Below are positions 43,022 to 54,170 of a stretch of DNA of 64,000 bases, one piece after another. How positions within the stretch are numbered: the stretch's first letter is position 1; each line of letters opens with the position of its first letter. Source of the DNA: Scolanthus callimorphus (Eukaryota; Cnidaria; Anthozoa; Actiniaria; Edwardsiidae); assembly GCA_033964015.1 (NCBI GenBank), contig CM066918.1, forward strand, positions 28,169,387 through 28,233,386. The letters run 5' to 3'. The notes under the pieces are model-generated. The model was not told the origin of the DNA. It made no database searches and was given only the letters and a program-made list of their open reading frames with translations. The position numbers and the translations under genes were made by a program.

Positions 43022-46000
43022 CTAAGGCATCAAATTTGTCACGTTGGAGTTTTTTCTCAATCGCTCTCTTTCTTTGGCAACGTCAAGCGGGTCTCGATCT
43101 ATAGTGGACCCAACAGTCTCGGCTAGCTTCTGTAAATCCCTCCATAAAGCATCTTGTTTATCTGTCGATTCCACTGCGGTATTTGTCAAAGTTCCTGTTC
43201 CCGGGATTTGCTGATCTCCTGCTGAACAATCGGTGATATCCTCAATAATGATATTTGCCTTTGTTTTGCTGATGTGGGAGTCCATGGGAGCACTATCGAG
43301 GTCTTGAATCAGAGGTTGTGTTCCGCGTTGTCCTGGCATTTTGATTTCTTCTATCAACGGTCGCTGAGACAAAAAAGGGTCTGCTTCAAACTTTGTAAAA
43401 TACAACAACTTGCGTTGATGTTTTACAGGATCCTATTAAAAAGGACAAATAAGAACCTAGGAACGTCTGGGATGTATGATGTTGTATGAAACCAACGCGG
43501 GCCACAAGTGTTCAGTGGAGAGAGCTCGCTTCATAACAAGTTCATTACGATCATACTCACCTCCTGAGTGACAAAGTTTCTCACAAACAACGGGTCAGTC
43601 ACGTCCACATCCTCAAGGTCTGGCAAATCGTCCTGTGAAAAAAGAATAATCAAGTAGTTCAGCGCGACTTGTTTTGAAAGGGCAGCAGACGTACGTGTTT
43701 GATACAGAAACACACAACGATTTGTACGCGTCAGGCAAATCGCGCGTTCTGATTGGCTACTAACGGAACTTTGGAAGCCCTTTCGCAACATGTTTCGATA
43801 GCCTGCGAGCCGGCTCTCCAGTTGTTTTTTTCGCATATTTGATAATTTTTTTGGCACGAGGAATTCCTGACACAGGATTCTCGCGCACCAAAAACATCAA
43901 AATCCGAAAAAAAAACTCATTGGAGGGCCGACTCGCAGGCTAATGTTTGGACGGCTCTTGTTTTCGGTTAGATACAACCGAATGTATTTCTGTTACGCGT
44001 GTGACAAAAGGACTCTTTAACAAGAAATGATATCTATCAATTTATTGAGTTTAATTTCATATCATTGCAAGAATGAACCATGCACCGTTTTTACCCAAAT
44101 ATGACGGTCGTTTATCCACGAATAAATAGTGCGAACCTCGGTTTCGCGCCATACATTTTAATTTACGTGTACTTCTGAAATTACGTATTAGGATTAAATG
44201 AAAACTGGCTTGGCGCCACTGAGAAATATTATTCTTACATCCTCATCGGCGCTGTCATTGTCTTCGATGTAGATCTTGGACGAGGTTTTACTCTCTGAAC
44301 CAAGTGTTATTGTTTCCAATCCGTCTTCATCTGTGTGACAAATAAACAAGAAACAAGCGCAAAAAAACAAGAGTCAGTTCAGGAAACCCCAGGAATACCA
44401 CAAGAAAACACAGACAAAGAACCGAAATTAAACATTTTGAAGGTCAGTGAAAAGAGGGCAGTCCTCGGAAAAATGTCTATTGATTCGGTTTTGGTAATAT
44501 CCGTACAATGTCTCGCCAAGTGGACGCGGGAGGCATACACTGCTAGCACTCTCATTTCTAAAACACCCACCCAAAACAAGAGCCAGTTCAGGAAACCACA
44601 AGAGAACACAGACAAAGAGCCGAAATTTAAATTTTTGTTGGCCCTCGTAAAAATGTTAGACGCGAGAAGAGCTTTCTCTGCTTGCTCTCTTATCCCTATC
44701 CATGTAAGCCTGCAAGTCGGCCAGTTTTTTGTGTGGGTATTCGATTTTTTTTAGCGCGCGGGATTCCTGTGTCGCGAGAGGAACAGGAATCCCGCGCGCC
44801 GAAAAAACCCACTGGAGAGCCGGCACGCAGGCTAACGACAATGTCGTGTGCGCGATAGTTTTGTGTGAGAAACCATGTCCTCGATCTATTCCAAAACATT
44901 CCGGTCATGAACTTCTTATTACCTTCCAGCTCCGTTATGAGTACTCCTTCAGACTGCTCCTTAGAGATGTCTGTTGGTAGACAATGATAAGCAAAATGAG
45001 ACAACTGTCTAATTCTATCAAATTCTGAAATGAATGATTCATGATTAAATCCGCCCCTGCATGAGTAGTGCTGCTTAGATCATGAGGGTAAATGGATCAA
45101 AGTAAAAAGCTATTCACTGTTTATGTGAAACCGTTAATTTCGAGTGTTTACAGGGAAAAGAATCCAGAGAAACAAGAGAAGTTCGAAGAGCGAAGTTTTA
45201 GCCGCGCGAAGCGAAGCCTTCGCTCGCCCAATTTACGCGCCCAATTTTCTTTTAACCAATCGATCTCTGGTTGGCACAACCATGGATGACGTCAGCGTGA
45301 ACATCACTTTACGCAAGTCGCACAAGAACCGAAACCCTTCGAGCAACTTTCTTACTTATACTACTGGAGATATTACCTGGGGTTAGTTCTGATATAAGCG
45401 CTGCGGACTGTTGCCGAGGCTGTGGCCGAGAGCCAAATATGCCATGACGGGCTTCCTGTGGTCTGCCTATTGTTATCGTCTCCATCTCCTCCGCTATCTC
45501 ACTGCACACCCTGTCCACCTCCTCGTCCCGCACATGCGTAGTTTGTACATCTGGTTTCTCGTCTGAGGCAGGCTTGACATCATCGTCCTCGCTATCGGTA
45601 TCGAGCTCATTTGCCAGTTCCTGCGGGAATATTGAAAGTTCTAATCGTTTCAAATAACAACAGGGAAAGACGGGGGAGAGCACGGACGAGCAGATGCAGA
45701 GAAAATGGAAAATAGAAACCATCTTTGCTTTTTCTTTCCCTATTTTGTTTCATTCGCATAAGACAATTTGGCACAACATTGTCTCAAAACAAACAAACAA
45801 ACAGGTTATATGATTCTCTAATATTTCACCGAGGGGAAGACTCAGCCAGAGCATCAGCCTGCGAGCAATTTGTCAGCAAATTCATATATTGCTCCATTTT
45901 TTGTTTTGTTATTACAATTTTTTTAAATAGCGATAAAAAAGGGCATCCATTTCAATCATCTGAATAAGGGGAATTGAATGTAATATTTACGATTAAATCT

Positions 46001-49000
46001 TGTAAATCGAATATTACACAGTCTTTTTAGATAGTTATTTCAAGACAAACGGCCGCAGAAGTAAGGCCCGACATTAACGTTTTCAAGAAATGCCATTATC
46101 ACCTAAATAAAAATTCTGGTCGCCAAATAGTCGCATAATAGAAATCTGGTCCAGAACTTTTTCTCCGGTATTAATGCTGTTGACAGCTAATTTTGACAAG
46201 GGAATGTTTTGTTTCGCAATGTCGGGTCCTGCGTAGACTCTTCAATTTTTCCACTAAAACTTCAAAATGCCTTTCCTATCTCACTATAGTTGTAGGCACC
46301 CACCTGACGTTCCTTCTCCTCGGCCAATTGATCCTCTTTTTCTCGTAATGAGCCCTTTCGTAAGTTAGCCAAGGCTGCAAAGAAACAACACGAAACAATA
46401 GTCAGGAGACACCCAATTACTGTGTACTGTAATTAAGCAATAAAAGTACTTTCCGCGTGCTCTCTGCTTTCTTACAAACACGAGGGGGATATTGGGAGAA
46501 CTGATCAAAACTTGCAAGACACGAGCCCAAGGTGAGTGTCTTTCAAGTTTTATCAGTTCGACCAACATTCTCCGAGTGTTTGCAAGAAACCAGAGAGCAC
46601 GCAGAAAGTATTTTTATTGCTTTTAGAAAATAACATACACACGCGCGACAGCGTTGCGTGACAATCGTGTTTCTCAGGTCTCTTACAAACACGCTTTTTA
46701 ACCAATCAGAATGCGCACATTCACAATACAACATAGGTGTTATTTTCTAATGTGCGTTATTATACGACAAGTGCGTAAAATAACGACTGTGTTTTCAGTT
46801 TTTGTAGTGTTCTCCTAATCGATTTACACGTAGATTTTTGATGATTCACAAGGCGTAAAATGATGACTATGATTATTTCGTAATTTCGAACCCTGCAGCA
46901 TTGTGAAATCCTACACTACACTTACCTTGAAATCCCTCCTCCATTTTCTGCCTCTCCCTGGTAATCCACCTCTCTCTCTCCTCTTTCTCAGCTGCTGTCC
47001 CACCCTTGGCCCTGTTAGACAGATAATAATCACAATTATATTAATTATTAAACCAACAATGATCATATCTAAAACGTATGAAAATGAAACGCATGAAAAT
47101 GGTATGATTTGCTTGTCATGATTGTCAAATCCTGGGGAGGGGGGGATCCCATATTTTTTGGTCGGGGATGATCGTCGTATCTTATAGGTGTTTTAACACC
47201 TATAAAAAAACCACAGGCTTCTGTCTCTTTTAGGGGTAACATTGATCTGCAATAAAATCTAAAGGAGATCGGTATCGTTTAGGGCTCTCACACAGCAGCA
47301 AACCTTCAAGAAAGAGAGAGTAATTGTTGACAAGACGATAAATTAGACAACATCCAAGGCAGCATTTCAATCAAAGATGGAAATTTCTTGCAGGGTATCT
47401 TTTAGGGTAAAAAATTATTTGAGCCGCGCCCTGTTTGGTATCTTTTAGGGGTGAAACTTAAAATTCCAAACGATCATCCCCAATCAAAAAATATGTGCAC
47501 ATTTTATTTGCTGTAAAGTGTAGCAAATTAAACACTGCTTCTTACCAGGCCTCGGTGCAGGCACGTTCTCTTGGAAACACTGGTCGGTCATCTAGATACT
47601 TGAGTTCTTTCTACAAAATACATTTAGATGACAAAATTCTAACTGCAATACTATGGATTTCACAGAACTGTGGCGTGCATTTAAAAAAATGTTTCTGCCT
47701 GCTCTGGCTCATGTTTTTGTCTGCATTCCCCTCCACAGGCTGGTATGCTTTTCTAAAACTTCTGTGAAAGACATGAAAACTGGCAATGTCTATGAAATAT
47801 TTAGGAAAAAGCCATCAGTTTTGCTGTGGCCCATTTAAAGTAGTTGCTTTCATATTTCAAGATTGTAACAAGTGAGTTTTTTTATTTCCACTCAGTCGTG
47901 ATGGTCTAGTAAGAAAAACAAGATGGTGCACATGTGACAAAGGTGAATGCTGAAGGCTAAAATACTTACACATTTGACAATCATATTCTTGCGATAATTT
48001 TTTATCTTCTTTATTACAGGGTTCCCAATCATGTTAAGAACATGCTGCCAAAGATAAATAAGAAATAATAATGAACTATTTCAATTACCATAGCACTCTG
48101 TGAATGAACTAGAGCTACAAACTACATCTACTTACCAGGTTTGGCATGTCTGCTAAAACATCTACTACTCCTGGATCATCTATTTTGTTGTATGACAAGT
48201 CGACAATGCTACAAATTAGAAAATAAGAAAACACCTCAATATAAAATATACGAAAATAACTAATAACATACAGATGCCTGTCATGAGTAACTTACAATAG
48301 AGCAATTTTTATAAGAAAATTCTAACTTAGATCCAAGGTGTAAGGTATACACTGAGTGTCTTGTCCCAAATTTTCACTATCTCCCCCCTTCTGAAACCTG
48401 GATCCTCCCCTGTGAACCAATCACATTCCTGCCCTTAGTGTGTGGCCTAAGTGTAATGACTGGCTTATGTTGCCATGTTGTTGCCAGGTTTTTGTTTACA
48501 GGAAGCCAGGTGAGTGCAGTAGGATAAACACAGCAGGGATCTGATTATCTCGGATGGCTTGACTGGCAGAACATACAAAATGAGTTGAGACATTTTTCCA
48601 GGATTTTCCAGGAAGGGATTGGAAATCCAGGATACTCCAAGATTTCCAGGACCCGTACAAACCCTGATACAAAACCAAAAATCAAAAAAATAATTTGTGC
48701 TATGAAAAACAGAGTCATGATGCAATGGTGTAAGCCCGGGAAGGGGGGGGGGGACTCCCCATATTTTCAGATGTGGGTGCTGGTCCTATCCCTTAGGGTA
48801 TAAAATTGACAGACGTGCTATCTCTTAGGGGTGTTTAAAATCAGCCCTATCCCTTAGGGGAGTCTCAGGCCAATCCTTGCCCAGAAATATATTGGTACTG
48901 ATACCAGAACCGATATTTACAAAGGAAACTTTGATGAAAACCTTTAAAGACCTAAAATTCGCTTTTCTTTGTTTTGACCTGCCAAATTTGCTATCTTTTA

Positions 49001-51657
49001 GGGGTAAATTTGATGTTGGCCACACCCATTTTGCTATCCCTTAGGGTCAAAATCAATATTCCCGACGAGCACCCCCGTCTAAAATATTGGGAGTCCCCCC
49101 CAGGGGTGTAAGCAAAAAAAAAAAAAAAAAACTGGTCAAGTTGCTACTGAATTAGCACCGAACTAAATTCAATTTTGTCATACCTACCTTAAATGTTGAC
49201 AACTAGCCAACTCCTTGATGTCACCTGCTGACGCTAGTCTGTTATGAGCCATTTGGAGAGTGTTTAGCACTGGTAGGCAGGCTAGATTTTCTATGGTTCT
49301 TATAATGTTATTGCTGATATTCAAGGTATCAAGAACTTGTAACTCTTCCAGGTTTTCAATTTTGTTTAACATATTTTGCTGCAGGTATCTATAAATTAAC
49401 AAAGAACAGGTTAATATAAATAATGCTAACATGAATCAAAAAGTGCTATTTTAAATAATTTTTAAACAAGGTTTTTGTGTCAAAATGTTTTGGGCTAAAA
49501 ATATAACATCTCTAATAACATACTTTTCTGGCCGCTGTGAGCTGTCCTAAGTATACAGCTCAAAATGTCAAAATGTTTGGGCTAAAAATATAACATCCCT
49601 AATAACATACTTTTCTGGCTGCTGTGAGCTGCCCTAAGTATACATGGGATTATAATAACATTGAAAAACATGTGAGTGCATTAGAGTGGATTTCAGATGA
49701 CTGTCATGAGTAATTGGTAATTACTTTGAAATTACTCCTATAGGTTTTGTTCAGGATTGATGTAATTACTTTGCGATTGGTTTTACTACAGTCATATGAA
49801 AACCGCTCTATAGTCTAGTAAAGACAGCATTTAAAACAACAGGAAGTTGCAATGTGCAAAATACTTACAGGCATTTTAACTCTTTCATATGACCAATATT
49901 TTCAATCTTATCAATACCATTACATTCCAGCCACAAACACTTTAATCCTGTGTATTCGTCAAGGTTTTCTATCTTTGAAAAACCTATGAGGAACATTATC
50001 ACAAATATGATTAATAATTAAACAGATTGAAATAAATGTGTTATTTACAGTGGTGTATACAGTGGAAGAGTATTAAGCTACCCCAGCTGGGCACTGTGGT
50101 GAAATGGGAAGCAATTAAGTAATGATGAATGCAATAACTAGGGTCAAGCCCCACAGAAGGGATTGGAAATTCCAGAGGAGTGTCTGTCATTTCTTCCATA
50201 CAAATACTGTATTTTCCTTTGGAAAAAGGGGTGGGGGTTCATTTTTCAACACCCTTACGTGGGGGGTGGGGGGATGGATATTTTCTGGAACCACACAAAC
50301 ACATACTAAACAGGTAGAGTTTCAATCGAGTTCAAGCCTGTGGCAGAGCTGTAAAAACAAGCCGGCGACTGCCGGAACTCCAGTGGCTAATTCACGTTTA
50401 ATTGCCGGCTACTTCTTGTCGAATGTAAGACACAAAAAAGTTAGAACCACAGAGCTTGTTAAATGCGCCTGAAGCTCACCTCATTATTTGCAAAAATAAA
50501 ATAAAAACTGGAATCCTTAAATTGTAGTGCGCCAGTGTCAGAATTGGCTTGGCGAGGAAACTAACCTGTTGCTTTGAAGCTATGACATTTGCATGTCTGC
50601 CGTCAGTTTTTCTTTTGCAGCCGGCTACTTTTTCTTGAGCTGTCTACTTAAAGACATTCTGACAGCTCTGCTGTGGGTTGCAAATTTTCACGTGACGTCT
50701 AACAAGTTGTCACATGACCTATGCTTAATGTCTTTCAGCCAATCAAACAGTCAGTGCTTAGTCACATGTCAAATTTTCAGTCATCATGTGATATAAAACA
50801 GCAACCCGTGGGTTTGAAATTTCAATGGCGAAATTTAAACTCTACTTGTTTTGATAGTAAATGAATCCCTCACCTCTGTAGTGCAAATACAAGACATCAT
50901 TTAAGTGTGGAGTGAGGTAAAGCTTTTGGTCTTTACAGATCTGCTTTAGCACTTTTTTAGTCATCCTGGAAGCAAATAAACAATTCTTAATGGTCGGGAG
51001 TCTGAGACCAAGTTTTATCTAGGTTAAAGTCTCCCAAGTCACTTAAGATTTTACTGACGAAGGGTGATGCATGTCGCCCAAAATGTCTAAGGTTAGTTCA
51101 GTTTAAAGGTTCAAACCAACGGAATTCTTAATATGGTGTTGCAGAATTTGGCCTGACTCTCATAGCTCATACAGGATTCAAAACTGCTGCCTGTAAGATA
51201 TTTTGATGGGAAAATTAAATAACATTTTCTTTTCTACGCTAGCATATTACCAATCCCTGCAATCAAGCTGCATTAGCTTAGCGAAGATAGGATACGCTGA
51301 GAGAAAGGAGGCTGGATCCAAAGAGGCTACATGGGTCTCAACTTTATATTTCACAATCTGCTTCTTTCTGAATTTTAATGTCACAAATAGAACAATATAT
51401 CAAACAATTTAGAACCTTCATTAGATCTATTAGAACTAAGAGTTTGTGTGCAAAGAAATATTTCAAACAATGTAGAATGCCACAAAGAAGATTCCTGCAA
51501 AACGTTGTCATTTCGCCGTTCGCCGTTTGCTTGGACCGAACATTCGCAGATATTTTTCGGCCCTGTTATCCATTTTGGGAATAACATATTGCGCAACTTA
51601 CCTAGGAAAATTGTCTTCGGCTTTTTGTTCTTCCATTTCAGCAGTTATACCTGGCAT
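43022..51657 (-). CDS. DNAAF1: Dynein axonemal assembly factor 1 (LRRC50)
   Basis: Cytoplasmic leucine-rich-repeat protein needed to preassemble axonemal dynein arms of motile cilia (family knowledge). Exons from high to low coordinate: 51657-51602, 50965-50874, 49983-49869, 49388-49188, 48208-48136, 48044-47970, 47610-47546, 47011-46926, 46374-46304, 45620-45377, 44970-44923, 44330-44239, 43632-43561 and 43432-43022. All phases agree, giving 566 residues without a break. Visible hallmarks are [51 protein letters not shown] and LSYNKIDDP, then the cap [19 protein letters not shown] charged helix ([10 protein letters not shown]) follows. [10 protein letters not shown] in exon 13 is the conserved acidic motif also present in the human tail. 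The C-terminal half is acidic and poorly conserved, as expected. Two RFX-like sites lie 82-111 bp upstream of the ATG. Confidence 0.93.
43799..43944. repeat. MITE with AGCCTGCGAGCCGGCTCTCC ends, copy 1
   Basis: AGCCTGCGAGCCGGCTCTCC is mirrored by GGAGGGCCGACTCGCAGGCT. A second copy of this family lies at 44704-44835. It lies in the DNAAF1 intron between exons 12 and 13. Confidence 0.65.
44704..44835. repeat. MITE with AGCCTGC ends, copy 2, with inner hairpin
   Basis: Outer ends AAGCCTGCAAGTCGGCC and GCCGGCACGCAGGCTA match 43799-43944. The core 44751-44811 is a tight hairpin (GCGCGCGGGATTCCTG facing CAGGAATCCCGCGCGC). It lies in a DNAAF1 intron. Confidence 0.65.
46431..46750. repeat. Dispersed repeat with a long hairpin, copy 2
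   Basis: Near-identical, opposite-orientation copy of 20600-20915; the hairpin part is 46437-46620. It lies in the DNAAF1 intron between exons 8 and 9, starting about 60 bp from exon 9. Confidence 0.75.
47130..47490. mobile_element. Truncated hAT-like MITE of the TTTTAGGGGT family
   Basis: The left end has CCTGGGGAGGGGGGG and CATATTTTTTGGTCGGGGATG. The right end mirrors only the inner part (CATCCCCAATCAAAAAATATG), so the outermost bases are lost. Internal TCTTTTAGGGG words match 48736-49105. Confidence 0.6.
48736..49105. mobile_element. hAT-like MITE with 8-bp duplication
   Basis: The termini read CCGGGAAGGGGGG...ACTCCCC and GGGGAGTCCC...CAGGG. The 8-bp direct repeat GTGTAAGC flanks it (48728-48735 and 49106-49113). 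The interior repeats CTATCCCTTAGGGG and CTATCTTTTAGGGG words about every 60 bp. It lies in a DNAAF1 intron. Confidence 0.75.
49687..49797. repeat. Uninterrupted relative of the repeat at 2404-2765
   Basis: It shares CAGATGACTGT...TTACTTTG.AATTACTCCTATAGGTTTT and the end CGATTGGTTTxACTACAGTCATAT with 2404-2765 but lacks the SINE, so it serves as an empty site. It lies in a DNAAF1 intron. Confidence 0.65.
50140..50300. mobile_element. MITE related to 4481-4664
   Basis: The end GGATATTTTCTGGAACCACAC and the G-rich core with TGGAAATTCCAGAGG match the family seen at 4481-4664 and 61577-61790. The left terminus is imprecise. It lies in a DNAAF1 intron. Confidence 0.5.
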
Positions 51658-51738
51658 ATCAGCGAATAATTTCGTGAACAACCACGCAAAAGTCTATTTC
51701 CTTTTTCCAAAATGTTTTCAAAATGGCGCCTTCGCCAA

Positions 51739-51768
51739 CATAGCAACTGGCTGACTTTACATAGCAAC
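51739..51768 (-). promoter_or_regulatory. Pair of RFX-like X-box half sites upstream of DNAAF1
   Basis: On the DNAAF1 coding strand GTTGCTATG occurs twice (51747-51739 and 51768-51760), exactly 21 bp apart and 82-111 bp upstream of the ATG. GTTGCYATG is the strong half of the RFX X-box, and ciliary genes are classic RFX targets. The second halves are weak here. A forkhead-like TGTAAAC lies at about 51800-51806. Confidence 0.45.
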
Positions 51769-52199
51769 AGACGCTAGTTCCAAGTCTTTATGGGTTACTT
51801 GTAAACGCAGGAAGCCTGAAAATAAAGACGGTTCCGCAACAAAGAGGTGTGAAACCAGTGAGTTTGCCGTTTTTGCATCTTTTTCATACTTGATAAGATG
51901 AATAACAAAAGCTGTCACCCCCAAAACATTAGTGTGATGTGCCATCATTAACAGGCGCGGATCCAGAAAAAAATCTGACCTTTTTACGGTCAGCTTTTTC
52001 GTGTGGAATTGCAAATGCGAGAGTATTTTTTATAAAGATGAAAAAAAAAAATAATAATAATAATAAAAAAAAACGAACATTTGACCTGTTTGCTATTACA
52101 TGATTCGCGTGCAATATAAAGGCGAGGCGATATACAAAATGCTATACCTTAACATTTTTATGCACTACAGAAAATCGCTACCCCCTAGGGCAAGTTTTG

Positions 52200-52560
52200 C
52201 TTACAAATCTCAACAAATCCCCCTCATTCCCGGGGGGGGCCCCGGGGGTCACCCCCTGGGGGAAGCCGCTGATACAAGCATTACCCCCCTATCTATGAAC
52301 CGGAAATTTCCACAAAGGTTGTTTGACCCTGGAATTTCGGCAGGGGCCGCTGTTTTCGACCCTGGAATTTCCACAGGGCCCTTTCTTTTAACTAGCCTGG
52401 AATTTCTGACAGGGTATTATTAATAATTTGCCAAATTTTGAATTCCACAGGGGCCACAGAGAATGTGGAATTTCCACAGGGGTTATGCAGAAGCCTGGAA
52501 TTTCCACAGGGGTAGAGCCTTTTTCGAAATTGGAGTTCCTCGATATATCGGGGGTGGGGA
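52200..52560. repeat. CTGGAATTTCCACAGGGG repeats
   Basis: Six or more units of TGGAATTTCxxCAGGGG are spaced 25-60 bp apart, following a GC-rich CCCGGGGG block at 52230-52262. Same family as 17875-18130. Confidence 0.6.
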
Positions 52561-53408
52561 GTTAGAACATCCCAATCTATATAGTTTTCAAGAGAGAAGA
52601 AGGGCTATATTTGATTTTGCTGGGCTGACGGATTCGGACTCAGGCCAGCTAGAGCTAAAGAAATAATCATAGATCGGATTTTCCATTATATTTATTTTTT
52701 TAAATCCAGTTGATTCGTTAGCCCATTTCGCGGTTACAATCCCGTATTATAACACCAAAGAGAGGCTCAGGCGGGCAATGTTCTCTGTGGGCACTGTTTT
52801 CCCTTTGCCAAAATACTGTAGCAAGTCTACCTGCCAGTAGTGGCGAAAATGTAACTATCTCAACTTTCCCGCCATTTGAACAACACGCCAACACGCGCGC
52901 TTGAAAAAACACTGCCCGCTTGAGCCTCTCTTTGGTGTAAAATACAGGCTTCTCAAAGATCCGCGTTTTTAACCGCGAAATAGGCTATTGAATGCACGAA
53001 GGAGTCTAAAATGTGACATAGGAAGGGTGCGAGAAGGTGGGACTCCCAGTTCTAATCAAAAATAGGAAAAAGTGCAAAAGTGCAGAATTTGATTTCATCT
53101 TGTTGAGGCGATCGACAATTTGTTTGAAAATAGTATTATAAAACGTGATTCCCCGAGATGACTAGGAGGCGACAGACAATGGAGGGAAAGGTAAATATAA
53201 TAAATGGAAGCAAAATGTGAAGATCACTTTTGCAGATGGCTTGGTTCCCCTGCACCAACGATATCCGATGCCCCTACAGTGAGAAGTCAAGCTCGCTGAT
53301 CGATCTGAGAAGAACATTGGAAATGTCTAAAATGAATCGAGTGCGCGCATCACGGAGGCAACCTGTTAAAATACTTGACAAGCCTACCATGGAATTCCAG
53401 GGATTTCA

Positions 53409-54035
53409 GGCCCTGTTCACACTAACGCGTTTTCAAAAGTATTCGTTTTCAAATTGATACGGATTCGCAGCGTGTTAGTGTGGACGGGAAATTTAGCTCC
53501 AAACAAGCGTTCAGTTTTTATTTGATTTGGCGTGTACAAGGACAGTCTCAAATTAAGTGTACAGTTGACGTCATCGTTTTCATTTTTATCCGGATTCGAC
53601 CGTCCAACTAAAACGATATGTACACGGATTCGTTTTTATTCACTTTCGAGAGCGTTTTCAAACTTATACGGATTCGATAAAAACGATCAGCGTGTTAGGC
53701 GGTGATTACATGAGACGGTACGAACTCAGAGCGATCTGAGTTCGTATCGGCTCTCATACATTTCTTTACATGCGTTTACATGAGGCCGGTCAGAAAAAAG
53801 TCCTTACCGGCACGAGTTCATTCCGGTTGCTGACCCGACACGAACGACTTTCGAGTCTGTACCGGTCTCACGTAAACACGATCAAAAAGGTGGTGATTAC
53901 ATGGGACCGGTATGAACTCAGATCGCTCTGAGTTCGTACCGGTCTCATGTAATCGCCGCCTTAGTGTGGACGGAAGGCCTAGACGTATCAAAAAGTATAC
54001 AGATTCAAACGAAAACGCGTTAGTGTGGACGGGGT
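53409..54035. mobile_element. Older MITE with TTCACACTAACGCGTTTTC ends
   Basis: CACACTAACGCGTTTTC at the left is mirrored by GAAAACGCGTTAGTGTGGAC at the right. GATTCG and AAAACGAT words recur in the interior. It is interrupted by the element at 53698-53960. Confidence 0.65.
53698..53960. mobile_element. PIF/Harbinger-like MITE nested in an older one
   Basis: GGCGGTGATTACATGAGACG is mirrored at the right (about 46 bp per arm), with TTA on both sides (53695-53697 and 53961-53963). The right part holds a second, tighter palindrome built from the same end. Confidence 0.7.
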
Positions 54036-54170
54036 CTCAGCTTCCAAGGCGAAGAATCCTATATTTTAAAAATTTCACATCAATAAAAGGGACCGGCCAA
54101 TGAGGCTGGGTGTGGTTGTTTTTAAAAACATACAATATCCATCACTATTTTTCATAAATCACTAATCTCA

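Larger units (their letters stand above)
51658..54170. other. Region between the DNAAF1 start and the Rab20-like stop
   Basis: It holds the DNAAF1 promoter side next to 51657, an AT-rich tract near 52040-52075, GGAATTTCCACAGGGG repeats (52200-52560), and a nested repeat pair (53409-54035). No exon was recognised. Confidence 0.5.
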
